64,000 nt of DNA from Euglena gracilis (lineage: Eukaryota; Euglenida; Euglenophyceae; Euglenales). Position 1 is the first letter of the stretch, and every line of letters starts with the position of its first letter. Positions 21,421 to 32,499 of this stretch are shown in pieces. A program made the translations under genes and the position numbers. The DNA lies in NCBI GenBank assembly GCA_039621445.1, contig CP154954.1, forward strand, positions 40,293,572-40,357,571, given 5' to 3'. A model generated the notes under the pieces. The model saw only the letters and a list, made by a program, of their open reading frames with translations. It did not search any database and was not told the DNA's origin.

Positions 21421-24400
21421 GCGGCCGGCGTGGCCTAAGCAAGCAAATGGCTGCAAGTGCGGCTGAACAAGCAAACGGCTGCCGCCGTGGCCGAAGCAAG
21501 CAAATGGCTGCAAGTGCGGCCGAAGCAAGCAAATGGCCCGTGCGGCCGAAGCAAGCAAATGGCTGCAAGCGTGCCAAAGCAAGCAAATGGCCGCCAGGGG
21601 CTAAAGCAAGCAAATGGCTGCCGGCGCGGCCAAAGCTAGTAACGGCGTGGCCGAAGCAAGCAAATGGCCCGCCCGAAGTAAGCAAATGGCCGGTGCGGCC
21701 GAAGCAAGCAAATGGCTGCTGGCGTGGCTGAAGCAAGCAAATGGCTGCCAGTGCGGCCGAAGCAAGCAATTGGCCGATCCGAAGCAAGCAAATGGCTGGT
21801 CCGAAGCAAGCAAATGGATGCTGGCGCGGGCAAGCAAATGGCATGCGTGGCCAAAGCAAACAAATGGCTGCTAGCGCGGCCGAAGCAAGCAAATGGCTGC
21901 TAGCGCGGCAAAAGCAAGCAAATGGCTGCTAGTGCGGTCGAAGCAAGCAAATGGCGCGCGTGGCAAAAGCAAGCAAATGGCTGCTAGTGCGGTCGAAGCA
22001 AGCAAATGGCTGCAAGGGCGCCTAAGCAAGCAAGTGGCTGCCAGTGCGGCCGACGCAAGCAAATGGCCGGTTTGAAGCAAGCAAATGGCTGCTGGCGTGG
22101 CCGAAGCAAGCAAACGGCTGCTAGCGTGGCCGAAGCAGGCAAATGGCTGCAAGCGCGCCAAAGCAAGCAAATGGCTGCAAGCGCGCCAAAGCAAGCAAAT
22201 GGCTGCAAGCGCGCCAAAGCAAGCAAATGGCTGCAAGCGCGCCAAAGCATTAAATGGCTGCTAGGGCGGCCGAAGCAAGCAAATGGCTGGTAGCGCTGCC
22301 AAGCAAGCAAATGGCCGCAAGTGCGGCTGAAGCAAGCAAATGGCTGCAAGCGCGCCAAAGCAAGCAAATGGCTGCTAGGGCGGCCGAAGCAAGCAAAAGG
22401 TGTGCATGGCCGAAGCAAGCAAGTGGCTGCTAGGGCGGCCGATGCAAGCAAATGACTGGTGGGGTGGCCGAAGCAAGCAAATGGCTGTTAGCGCGGCCGA
22501 AGCAAGCAAATGGCTTGTCCGAAGCAAGCAATGGCTGCTGGCGCGGCCAAAGCTGGCAACTGGCCGGCGTGGTCGAAGTGAGCAAATGGACCACGCGGCT
22601 GAAACAAGCAAATGGCTTCAAGCGCGCCAAAGCAAGCAAATGGCTGCCAGTGCGGCCGACGCAAGCAAATGGCCGGTCCGAAGCAAGCAAATGGCGTGCG
22701 TGGCCAAAGCAAACAAAGGGTTGTGAATGCGGTCGAAGCAAGCAAATGGCGTGCGTGGCCGAAGCAATCAAACAGCCGGTCCGAAGCAAGCAAATGGCTG
22801 CAGGCGTGGCCGAAGCAAGCAAACGGCTGCTAGCGTGGCCGAAGCAATCAAATGGCGCGCGTGGCAAAAGCAAACAAATGGCTGCTAGTGCGGTCGAAGC
22901 AAGCAAATGGCTGGCAGCGCGGCCAAGCAAGCAAGTGGCTGCAAGTGCGGCCGAAGCAAGCAAGCAAACAGATGGCTGCAAGTGCGGCCGAAGCAAGCAA
23001 ATGGCTGCTAGTACGGTCGAAGCAAGCAATTGGCTGCCGGCGTGGCCGAAGCAAGCAGACGGCCAGTCTGAAGCAAGCAAATGGCTGCCGTCGTGGCCGA
23101 AGCAAGCAAACGGCTGTTAGCGTGGCCGAAGCAAGCAAATGGCGCGCACGGCCAAAGCAAACAAATGGCTGCTAGTGCGGTCGAAGCAAGCAAATGGCTG
23201 CCGGCGCGGCCGAAGCAGGCAAATGGCTGGTAGCGCAGCCAAGCAAGCAAGTGGCTGCAAGTGCAGCCGAAGCAAGCAAGCAAACAAATGGCTGCGAGTG
23301 CAGTCGAAGCAAGCAACTGGCTGCCGGCGTGGCCGAAGCAAGCAGACGGCCGGTCCGAAGCAAGCAAACGGCTGCTAGCATGGCCGAAGCAAGCAAGTGG
23401 CTGCTAGTGCGGTCGAAAGCAAGCAAATGGCGCGCGTGGCCGAAGCAAGCAAGTGGTTGCCGACGTTACGGAAGCAAGCAACTGGCTGCCAGTGCAGCCG
23501 AAGCAAGCAAATGGCCGGTCTGAAGCAAGCAAATGGCTGCAAGCGCGCCAAGCAAGCAGCAAATGGCTGCAAGCGCGCCAAAGCAAGCAAATGGCTGCCA
23601 GCGCTGCCGAAGCAAGCAAATGGCGGTGCGAAGCAAGCAAATGGCTGCTAGCGCGGCCGAAGCAAGCAAATGGCGCGCGTGGCCGAAGCCAACCAAATGG
23701 CTGCAGGTAGGCGGTCGAAACGCAAGCAGCAAATGGCTGCCCGCAGCCGAAGCAAGTCATATGGCTGCTAACCCTGCGGCCTATCAAGCCAAGCAAAGTG
23801 AAAATGAAGAAAAAGGGCTGAAGCAAGATCGGCAGCCGCGCACCGCCAACACCTAGTGGCTCCGATCAAGCAAGGACGGCGGAACGTTTTTAGGCCACAA
23901 GCATTGCTGCTAGTGTCGTGCAAGTACCGACGGCCAAATGGCGAGCAACCAAGCAAATGCTGCGGCCGAACAATGTAATGTCCAAGTGCGAAGCTGCTAG
24001 CTGCCGAAGCAAGCAATAGGGCGTGGCCGAAAGCAAGCAAGCCAGAAGCAAGCAAATGGCCGTGGATCGAAGCAAGCAATGGTGCTGGCGCGGCCGAAGC
24101 GGCCGCCGAAAGCAAGCAAATGGCTGCTCAGTGCCGAAGCAAGCAAATGGCTGCCCAGTGCGGGGCGAAGCAGCAAAGGCCGGTCGGTCGAAGCAAGCAA
24201 TGGTTTGAAAGTGGCCGAAGCAAGCAGCAAATATGGCCGGGCGAAGCAAGTGGCAAAGGCTGCCAGTGCGGCCGAAGCAAGAGTGGAGGGACGGAGCCGC
24301 GAAGCAAGCAAATGGCTCAACGAAAAGAAGAACAAAACTGCGCAGTGAGTAGAGCAAGGCCCGGAAAGGCGAGTGAGCCTCGAAAGCAAGCAAATGCGCT

Positions 24401-25330
24401 GAGAAAGCAAGCAGCAACGGCTAAGGCGGCAAGCAAGCAATGCAAAGCAAGGAGAACGCGTGAAAAGAGTGGCTGGGCGTGGCCGAAAAGCAAGCAAATG
24501 GTGCAGGTCTGAAGCAAGGCGGGAAAAAGGGCTGCTAGAGCGGCCGAAAAAGCAAATGGCGCGCGAAAGCAAGCAAAATGGTTGCCAGTGTGGCCGAAGC
24601 AAGCAAATGCTAGCGTGGCCGCACGAAGAAAGCAGCAATGGCTGCGGCTGGTCCGAAGCAAGCAAATGGCTGGGAGCGTGCCCGAATAAAGGCAAATGGG
24701 CCGTCTGAAGACGCAAAATGGGCTGGCCCGCGGTCCGAAAACAAGCAATGGCTTGGCCAGTGTGCCAGCAAGCAGCAAATGGCTGCCGCGCGGCCAAAAG
24801 CAAGCAAGCAAATGGCCTGCCGGCATGGCGTGTGAAGCAAGCAAATGGCGGGCGGAGAGCCGAATCAAGAAGCAATATGGCCGGTCGAAGCAAGTGTAGC
24901 TGGCGACGGGCAAAATGCAAGGGCAGGCCGAAGATCAAAAGCAAAATTTAACACCCTCAAGCAAATTCCTAGAAACAGCAAATTCGCCAGGTTTGAAGCA
25001 AGCAACTGCCAGGGCAAGCAATGGCATAACATTGCAGCAGCAAGCAAATGCCGCAAGCCGGCTCCCGAAGCAAAAAAAACCACAAAAGCAACTCCAAACC
25101 CCAAAGCAAGCAAATGGCTGGCGCGGCCGAAGCAAGCAAATGCCGGTTGAAGCAAGCAAATGGTGTCGCGTGGCCGAAGAAAGCAATGGCCAAGGTGGCG
25201 GATGAAAGCAATGGGAAGAAAGCAAAATGGCACGGCCAAAGCAAAGCAAGCAAATGGCTGCGGCATGGCTGAAGCAAGCAAAGGTTGGTCCGAAGCAAGC
25301 AAAGAAGCAATTCGATGCAGACTGATGGGG
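21421..25330 (+). repeat. Minisatellite, ~29-bp unit, roughly 120-130 copies
   Basis: The unit GAAGCAAGCAAATGGCTGC plus about 10 more bases (often NAGCGCGGCC) repeats for 3.9 kb. It is regular to about 23750 and increasingly degenerate after that. Shorter ~21-bp variants (GGTCCGAAGCAAGCAAATGGC) are interspersed. The period is not a multiple of three, so open frames with SKW and KQANGC phrases appear in all phases. They are composition artefacts. Confidence 0.9.
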
Positions 25331-25744
25331 GGCAAGCAACATTGGTGAGAGGAAGCATGGCTGCCACAGCATGAAGGAAGCAAGCAAAAGGTCTGGGGAA
25401 GAAGGTGTTTGGGCGTGAGAGTTTGAAGGGGCAGATGCAAGTTTGGGCAAACAGTGCGCAGCCACAAGCCCCATAACCAAAAGCAAATGCCTTTCTTGGT
25501 GGCCACTTTTGAACGGGTGGTGTGCAAAAATATGGCAGGTGGAGGGCAGGGCAATGGCCCAGTTGCTTGCGACGGAAGCTGCTTATCTGACAACACTGCT
25601 GATGTTTTGGTGGTGGTCATATGGGCCCACACAGCGCGAGGGTGGCCAAGGGGGGAGAGATGGCTGTTGCATAAATTACGTGGGCTTTGGAAAGCTTCGT
25701 TTTTTGGCAAATGGTTTTAGGGACGGCATTTACCCCCTCCCCCC
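25331..25744. other. No recognised feature
   Basis: Balanced composition with a short frame on the plus strand (25443-25748), but no recognisable motif or repeat. Confidence 0.35.
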
Positions 25745-26132
25745 ATAGTCGTACGACCACCCATCATGACGGACCACCCCCGGTCACAGGTGCAGGTGGT
25801 CAGGGGGGGTGTATGACACCCCCCCCGTCAGGGTGCAGGTTGCGTTGCGAAAACATTTTAAACCCCAAAAAAAAGTACCCCCGGCCGGTCGAGCAAAAAT
25901 CCATGAAATTTGACCCCCCCCAAAATAAGGTCCCCCTGCCGGCCAAAGCGCCGGATTTTGAAAATGGGACATTTTGGGGGGGGGTAAGAATCTGCCATTT
26001 TGGGATAGTTTTCACCCTTCTACACCCCGCCCTCATCTATGGCCACCCCCGGTCACAGGTTGCAGGTTATGGGGGTGTTTTTGACCCCCCCCCCCCGTCA
26101 CAGGTTGCAGGAGGAACCCGGTCATACACTAG
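25745..26132. mobile_element. GTCGTACGAC-family TIR element, copy 4, with internal insertion
   Basis: Left end ATAGTCGTACGACC, right end GGTCATACACTAG, with the family's GGTCACAGGTTGCAGG phrase near both ends. The middle (about 25850-26020) has extra sequence absent from the other copies, including a ..GCCGGCCAAAGCGCCGG.. stretch, so it is probably a later insertion or a recombinant. Confidence 0.5.
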
Positions 26133-28693
26133 GGGGGGGGGGTGGGGGGGGGCCGGAGCTGCGGTGCCGTTGGGGGGGGGGGTGGGCCCCGTTTGGCTGC
26201 TGGGCTGGGGGGGGGTCCTGCAAGCAGCATGTTCTGCGCTGTGATTGTGGTGCATCCGTGCTTTGGCCGGTTGGCTTCCCCGGCCATCTTTCCTTTTCGC
26301 TTTGTTAGGTCCTTTGCCTGCGGGCTTTTTGTCTCTTGGTTCGGCGTCTTGCTTGGCGTGCTTTCTGCGGGACTTCGTTGGGCGGTGTCCTTTTGGGGGT
26401 TTGGGTGTGGCGGAGTCCTCCTGGTGGGGGGTGGGTGGTTTTGGTTGCGCCCACGGATGTCGAACGGTGGCTCTTTTGTGGTTGGGGGGGGGGGGGGGGG
26501 GGGCGAGTTGGGAGGTCTTGGGGGGTGGGGTGTTTGTTTTTTTTGGTTTGGGGGGGTTGGAGTTTTGTTTTGTGGATTTTCGCGGGTTGTGGTTCGTTGG
26601 GTGGGGGGTAGGGCTCCCCCGTCGTGCTTTTGTTTGCTTGTTTGGGGGGGGGGTTTTGGTTTTAGGTTTCTTGCTGTTTTTCTTTTGGCTGCGCCCTCAT
26701 TTCGTGTTTGGGCAGGGGTTGTGGGGGGGGGGCTGCGGGGGGTTTTGTTGTTGTGTTTTTTTTTTGTTTGGTTTTTTGTGTTTTTGGGGTGAGGGTATGT
26801 GTTTCTGCGACACAGGGGGATGCCAGGCGGCCCCAGCAGCCCCGGCTGCTCATACGGTTGAAGCGGCGGGATGGCTTGGCTTTTCCCATGGGAAGGATTG
26901 TTCTTGTCAGGAGGTGCAGTACCCGGCAATTTGTTATGGGGGGGCTTTTTCTTGGACAGGTGGGGGGGCTGGGGTGGGGGGTTTTCCAACCCCCCCCCCC
27001 CCGGGGGGTTCATGCAGCTTCGGCAAGCGGCCTCGAAAATGAAATTGCTTCATTTTTTAGGATTTGCACATGTCCGTCCTTTGGTGTATCGCAGGGTGTT
27101 TAAATGGTTAAAAATGAGCAGTTTTGCGTTTATTTTTGGTGAAGAATAAAAAAAAAACTGTTTTTGAAATTTTGGCTTTTGCCATCCGGCCCTTTGACGG
27201 CCCAATATGATGGATTTTTCAGACGGCGCGGGTGCAGGGGAGGAGGGGGGCTACCTCCCTCCATGTTCGGAGCGTGGGGGGTGGTGGGTGTGGGGGGTGC
27301 CTGCTTCCCCACCCCAAAAATCCGTGCCGCACCCAAAGGACGGTCTTCCCCGGAAGAAGGGTGGGCATGCTTGTTTGCTGTGTCAGGGCTCTTTTTTCAT
27401 TGGGAGGGGCGGTGTGGGGGGGGGGGGGTGGGGGAGTGTGGGGGGATGGAGTTGTGGTTTTTTCAGGTTCGGATTTGTTGGGTGCAGTAAAGGGGGGGGG
27501 TGGTGCAGCTTAAAAAGCTGTTTTTCTAGAAGCCCCCCCCCCCCGGGGGGGTTTCTGTTTCCAAGTGGGTTCTAGCAAGGGCTAGTAGTGGAAATTTGTG
27601 ACCGGCGCGGAGGAAATTTTTTTTGGGACCCTAAAATGGCCAAAAATGGTTTTTGGCCATTTTGGGGAATGTGGAACAAAATCAGCACCCCTGGTTAAAA
27701 AGCCATTTCGCGGGAGCGGGGAAGGTTTTTTTTGTGTGGGGGAACCCCGGGCCCCAATACCAGTGCCGCAGGTGGGCTGAGCGGACTCCCCCAAGGGCCA
27801 ATGAGCTTGAAGCCAAAGGGCTGTCCCTTTTTCGTTTGGAAGTGGAAGTGGTGGGATGTTGCTAGCATTGAAAAGGGGGGGGGGGTGGTGGGGGGGGTGT
27901 GGGCTGGTGGGTAGAAGTGTTGGGGTGGTGGCGTTTTTGATGGTGTCCCCATACTTTTTTTCGCTCGTGCGGAGACGGAGGGGTGGTCCGTGGATTGGGT
28001 TTTGGGGGTCAGGGGGTGGCGGGCCATAGGTTGTTTGGGTGGGACCCCAATGGGGCTAGTTATGGGAAGGATGAGGGGCGAGGGGGTTGGATGTCAATTG
28101 TGAAAGTAGTGTCTAGGTTGGAAGGCCAGGACCCCCCCCCCGGGGGGGTCCTTAAAAAAAGCTGGCTGGCCCAGCTAGCAGCCCCCAAATGGCTGGGCCA
28201 CTTTTGCGGAGGAGGATGAACTTGTCAATGTTTTAGTTCCGGAGGGCTCTTGTTGTTTTCAGGGTTTCTTTTAGCCTTGGACCCATAGGGGGGGGTGGGT
28301 GAGCGGCGGTTTTGGGTGTTAGCCGAGTGGTGCTAGTCGCGGTGGGGTTTTCCTGCGGGTGGGGGGCGGCTGGGGGGGGTCGGGGCGCGGGGGGGGGTAG
28401 GGGGCACTTTTTTTGGGGCGGAGGCTGGGGCTTTTCGGTTCCAGAGTGTCTTTTTGTATCAGGAGAGTGGCTGGGCTTGGCGGGGGTGGGGGGGGGGTGG
28501 TTTGGTTGGGTTTGCCCCACCCCTCCCTCCTGGATTACTTTCCGACGATGGCACTGAAATTTTTGAAAAGGAGCCTTTTTTTAGGATTTTCGTGATTTTT
28601 GGCCATCTGTGTGGAAAAGTGTGTGGGGGGGGTGTTGCGGGGACCCCCTGTCTTAAAAAAGCCCCTGTTCCCAGTCCCCCTCCCCCCCCCGCA
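26133..28693. other. Extreme G/T-skewed region with a decayed 1.5-kb unit
   Basis: For most of this stretch the plus strand is almost devoid of A and C outside short islands. Decayed pieces of the 1.5-kb tandem unit are visible near 26830-26930 (GAAGCGGCGGGATGGC) and 27040-27380. A fragment of hAT-like family A lies at about 27525-27745. Long frames here (a Gly/Trp/Phe-rich one on plus, a Pro/Lys/Asn-rich one on minus) follow from the skew and are not called as genes. Confidence 0.55.
27525..27745 (+). mobile_element. Fragment of hAT-like MITE family A
   Basis: Carries the family landmarks GGCTAGTAGTGGAAATTT, GACCGGCGCGG and AAAATGGCCAAAAATGG, but neither terminal CAGGC repeat is preserved. 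Confidence 0.45.
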
Positions 28694-30210
28694 GGATGAA
28701 TGTCGTGTTTCTTTTGAAGAGTGGAAGTGACCATATGTGAGGAGAGGAAATGTGTGCCGGGTTTGTCGGAAACATTTTTTTGTTTTCAGGTGCTGAAGGT
28801 ATTGGATACTGTGGTTGAAAAATGGTCTTCATGCGGGTGGGCTTTGCACAAGGCATGCCTCCAAATAAAAAGATCCGTGCTGGCAGCCATTTTCAGCTGG
28901 TCTTTGTTGTTGGTTGGCAGACAATTTTGGAGAGAAGGCTGGGCCGGCTTGCAGCTGAGCTGGGGCTCCCCAAGGGGCCAGAATGATTTTCAAATATAAG
29001 TGGCTGATCGTTCACTTTTGAAAATTGAAAGTGTTGGTCAGTGCCAGTGTGGTAGCGTTGCACGTGGGGTGGGGGGGGGGGGGGTGGGGGGGGGGGGGGG
29101 GGGGGGGTGGCTGTGCATGCGTTCGCATGTGTTTTTGATGGTGTCCCCATACTGTTCATCTCCCCGTTCTCAGGTTATGAAACGGCAGATGGAGGAGGGC
29201 CAGGATGTGCATTTGTGTTCCCCCACAAGAGGCAGTTACTGGACCTGGATGGCTACAGCAGGATGGCTTTCAAGCCCCATATTGGGATTTTCCAGATGTT
29301 CTGGGTGTTCCCTAACAAGGAGGTGCAGTACCCGCACCCCAGGGATGTATGGGAAGCCTTTCGGGTTTGGGGTAGATTGTGCGGGGGGGGGTCGCAAGAC
29401 CCTCCCCCCCAATGGGGTAGGGTGGTTGGGTCCAGACCCCCCTGGTTCCAAAAATATCGGACAGTTTGCTGCCAGCGCTGCATTTCGACAAATGCAAAGT
29501 TTGCTCCCCCCTCATTTTTCAGGATATTGCACATTGTCAATGCTTTGATGTTATCCGCAGGGTGTAAAATGGTTAAAAATGAGCAGTTTTTGTGTTTATT
29601 TTGGTGAAGAATCAAAAAATTGTTGTTGAGCAGTTTTGGCTTGCCATCCGGCCCTTTGACGGCCCATATGATGGATAGTTTTCCGAGCATTTTCCGTTTC
29701 GCAGTCGCAGGCGGGGTCCGACCCTCCCCCTGTCGCGTTCGGAGGCGGGGGGGGGGGGTTGGACTCCCCCTCGGCTTCCCATACATCCCTGCCGCATCCA
29801 AAGGACGGTTCTTCCCCGAGAAGGTGTGGCAATGCTGTTATGCTGTCAAGGGCTCTAATTTCATTGGGAGGGCAGGTGGGGAGCCAGCCCCCATTCCTGG
29901 GTCCACTTTTTTTGCGGCGGAGGCTCGACTTGTGTTTTAGTTCCAGAGTGGCTCTTTGTTGTTTTCAGGAGTTCTTTTAGTCTTGGACCCCTATGGGGGG
30001 GGTAGGGGGGGGTGGTTGGGTCTGCCCCCCCCCCCTCCCTCCTGGATATACTTTCCGAAGGCGATTGAAAATTTTTGAAAAGGAGCCTTTTTTTTAGGAT
30101 TTTCGTGATTTTTGGCCATCTGTGTGGAAAAGTGTGTGGGGGGGTGTTGCGGGGACCCCCTGTCTTAAAAAAGCCCCTGTGCCCAGTCCCCCTCCCCCCC
30201 CCCCGCAGGA
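28694..30210 (+). repeat. 1.5-kb tandem unit A1
   Basis: Defined by the landmark GGATGAATGTCGTGTTTC, which recurs at about 28694, 30211, 55443, 56951 and 58460. Inside are two segments preceded by strong acceptor-like sequences (TTTTTTGTTTTCAG before GTGCTGAAGG; CCCCGTTCTCAG before GTTATGAAACGG). One frame gives MAFKPHIGIFQMFWVFPN, then [15 protein letters not shown], and another segment gives GRFFPEKVWQCCYAVKG. These resemble exons of an unknown gene, but decayed copies differ mainly at amino-acid-changing positions. Confidence 0.7.
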
Positions 30211-30620
30211 TGAATGTCGTGTTTCTTTTGAAGAGTGGAAGTGACCATACGTGAGGAGAGGAAATGTGTGCCGGGTTTGTCGGAAACATTTTTTTGTTTT
30301 CAGGTGCTGAAGGTATTGGATACTGTGGTCGAAAAATGGTCTTCATGCGGGTGGGCTTTGCACAAGGCATGCCTCCAAACAAAAAGATCCGTGCTGGCAG
30401 CCATTTTCAGCTGGTCTTTGTTGTTGGTTGGCAGACAATTTTAGGAGAGAAGGCTGGGCCGGCTTGCAGCTGAGCTGGGGCTCCCCAAGGGGCCAGAATG
30501 ATTTTCAAAAAAAAATGGCTGATCGTTCACTTTTGAAAATTGAAAGTGTTGGTCAGTGCCAGTGTGGTAGCGTGCAGTGGGGGTGGGGGGGGGGGGTGGG
30601 GGGGGGGTGGGGGGGGGGTG
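30211..30620 (+). repeat. 1.5-kb tandem unit A2, truncated
   Basis: Matches the first ~400 bp of unit A1, then passes into a G-run and the AT-rich tract at 30725. Confidence 0.7.
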
Positions 30621-30724
30621 GGTGCTGCGCACTCTGGGTGGGGTGGCGCCCACACTTGGGGGTGGCGGGCCCTCCCCCCCCGGTAAAAAAAGCCTGGTCC
30701 ACTTTTTGCTGTCGGCAGGGGGGG

Positions 30725-31145
30725 AAAAATGCGTTTCGCATTTTCCCGCATTTTTGCGCATTTTTTGCGCATTTTGTCAAATTTTCCAAAAATGCGCATT
30801 TTTTTGCGCATTTTTTCGCATTTTTTGCGCAAATTTTTTTCAGCGCATTTTTTTGCTTTTTGGCACATTTTTTCGTGATTTTCCAAAATTTTCGCATTTT
30901 TTGACCATTTTGCAATTTTTTGCAAAAATTTGAAATTTTCGACTTTTTTTTGAAACTTACATTTTCCTCATTATTCTACATAATTTCTTCAAATTTGGTG
31001 CCATTTTTTGCGTGTTTTTGGGTAATTTTTGCATTTTCGTGATTTTTGCGCATTTTTTCTCGGATTTTGCACATTTTTGCGCATTTTTTTCCAAAAATGC
31101 GCATTTTTTGCGCATTTTTTTTGCGCTTTTTTGCGCATTTTTTCC
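30725..31145 (+). repeat. Tract of degenerate GCGCATTTTTT repeats
   Basis: Irregular repetition of GCGCATTTTTT and TTTTCCAAAAATGCGCA with little else. Repeated at 58975-59370. Not coding. Confidence 0.75.
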
Positions 31146-31359
31146 GAGGCCGGGCGAGCGCATTTCCCCCCCCCCTGCTGTCGGACCGAATAGCAAAATT
31201 TTTGCCCTATCCCTACTCCTTCAATCACGACTGAGAGAAAGTGTGGCAGGGGGATGGCGAAACAGAACCCCTCTCAGACACCCCCGCTTACCCCGCTTGG
31301 CACTTTCCCATTTCACCCGATTTTTCCGACAAATAAATGCTTTCAGCAACGATGTGGTT

Positions 31360-31560
31360 TTGCTTTTGAGAAGTTTGGTTAATCAATCTGGGACACCCAG
31401 TTAATCGCTTGGTCCCTGCTTTGGTGGTTAATTGATCATCCCTGCCACCCCCTGGGGGGGTCCAGGCAGCACCATTTTCCCAGCCGGTTCCCAATTTGGA
31501 GTCAAAACTGAATTTCAGCAGCAGGCATTTTTCTAATTTTTGCAATTCGGGGGCGTTGAG
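31360..31560 (+). repeat. Dispersed repeat related to the macro-repeat tail
   Basis: Contains AGAAGTTTGGTTAATCAATC and CCCAGCCGGTTCCCAATTTG. Related, diverged sequence lies in the macro-repeat tails (about 8905-9045 and 18010-18170), at 33238-33400 and at 59595-59795. Class unknown. It links the satellite region to the segmental duplication. Confidence 0.55.
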
Positions 31561-31575
31561 CGGTGGTCAGGCTTG

Positions 31576-31826
31576 CTTAGTGGGTGCACACCCATGGGGG
31601 GTGGGGGTGCTAGGGGCAGGCACCCCATAGCACCCGATCCGACCCCCCCCCCAGGGGGTAGGGTTTTGGGGGGGCCCATAGCAGGCACCCCTCCGACCCC
31701 GGCGCCGGGTGCCCGGAAAAGCCATTTTCGATGAAAAAATTGGGTCCCCAGACCCCCCCCCCGGGGTGTGTCTGCTAGGGGCAGGCACCATATAGCACCC
31801 CCCCGGGTTGGTAAGCACAAGCATGC
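31576..31826. repeat. GCTTGTGCTTA-ended repeat element, copy 1
   Basis: Short inverted ends (GGCTTGCTTAGTGGG at left, GTAAGCACAAGC at right) bound a C/G-rich interior with the phrase GGCAGGCACC. Other copies are at 37449-37735 and 59806-60065, with a partial at about 36692-36775 and another at about 33400-33560. No target-site duplication was found. Confidence 0.45.
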
Positions 31827-31894
31827 CAGTGGTTGCGCTGGTGTTATGGGGTTTTGGGGTGGGGTGGGGAACAGGCATTCATTTGGTGTGGGAC

Positions 31895-32030
31895 ACCAAG
31901 GTTGTCATTTTGGGGTTCACTGTGGACACGAAAACTTTTTTTGTGGTTCATGTGTGGACACCAAAATTTTTGTGGTTCACCTGTGGACACCAAAAAAAAT
32001 TTGTGGTTCATGTGTGCCGCAACAAAAAAT
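31895..32030 (+). repeat. Short minisatellite, GTGGACACCAAAAATTTT type
   Basis: About four copies of a ~30-bp unit containing TTTGTGGTTCACCTGTGGAC. Further blocks are at 33695-33800, 60135-60260 and 60765-60850. Confidence 0.7.
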
Positions 32031-32109
32031 TTGATTGTGCGCCACGTGCACCGCGGAAAGCAGTTTTGTGCCGCGGCAAACTTCGCCGCGGCGAACTAAG
32101 TGAAAGTCT

Positions 32110-32257
32110 CAATCCAATGCGCTGCAAATCTTTTCTAAAAGAAGAAGGATTTGACAGTTGGGAAACGTTTCCATTAATCACCGTGGATGGCACGAATGGT
32201 GATTCCCCATCCGATCCCCAAAGGAGTTGGCAATGGTTGAGGAGGCCAAGAAATTGA
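32110..32257 (+). pseudogene. Exon-like fragment (copy A)
   Basis: Reads PMRCKSFLKEEGFDSWETF, then PLITVDGTNGDSPSD, and then leaves frame. Compared with the copy at 60358 a single T is missing in a GATTCCCC run, and the continuation (KELAMVEEAKKLIGS) is in another frame. Protein not recognised. Confidence 0.35.
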
Positions 32258-32499
32258 TTGGGTCCAATCCTCATTGTTGTGAGTGTTGGGGGGCTCCGTT
32301 TCATGCCCACCGGTGTCTGGGACCTCGAGGCATCGTGTTTCTGCCCGAAGGCATCGACTTGAATGTGTCCGCAGCAAAAATTTTATGTGGACCGCGTGCA
32401 GCGGAAAGAACTTGTGGGTTCGCCCCCCCTAAATGAAATCTGAATCCAATGTTGCGGCGCTACAAATTTTTGGAAAAATTTTTTTGAAGAGTGGAAGTG

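Noticed and set aside
21421-25330. Open frames with SKW / KQANGC repeats as a possible repeat protein
   Set aside because: The ~29-bp period is not a multiple of three, so all six frames give similar low-complexity translations. No start, domain or frame preference.
26129-27013. 294-codon Pro/Lys/Asn-rich minus-strand frame
   Set aside because: Arises from the G/T skew of the plus strand (no stops possible where A and C are rare). No motif.
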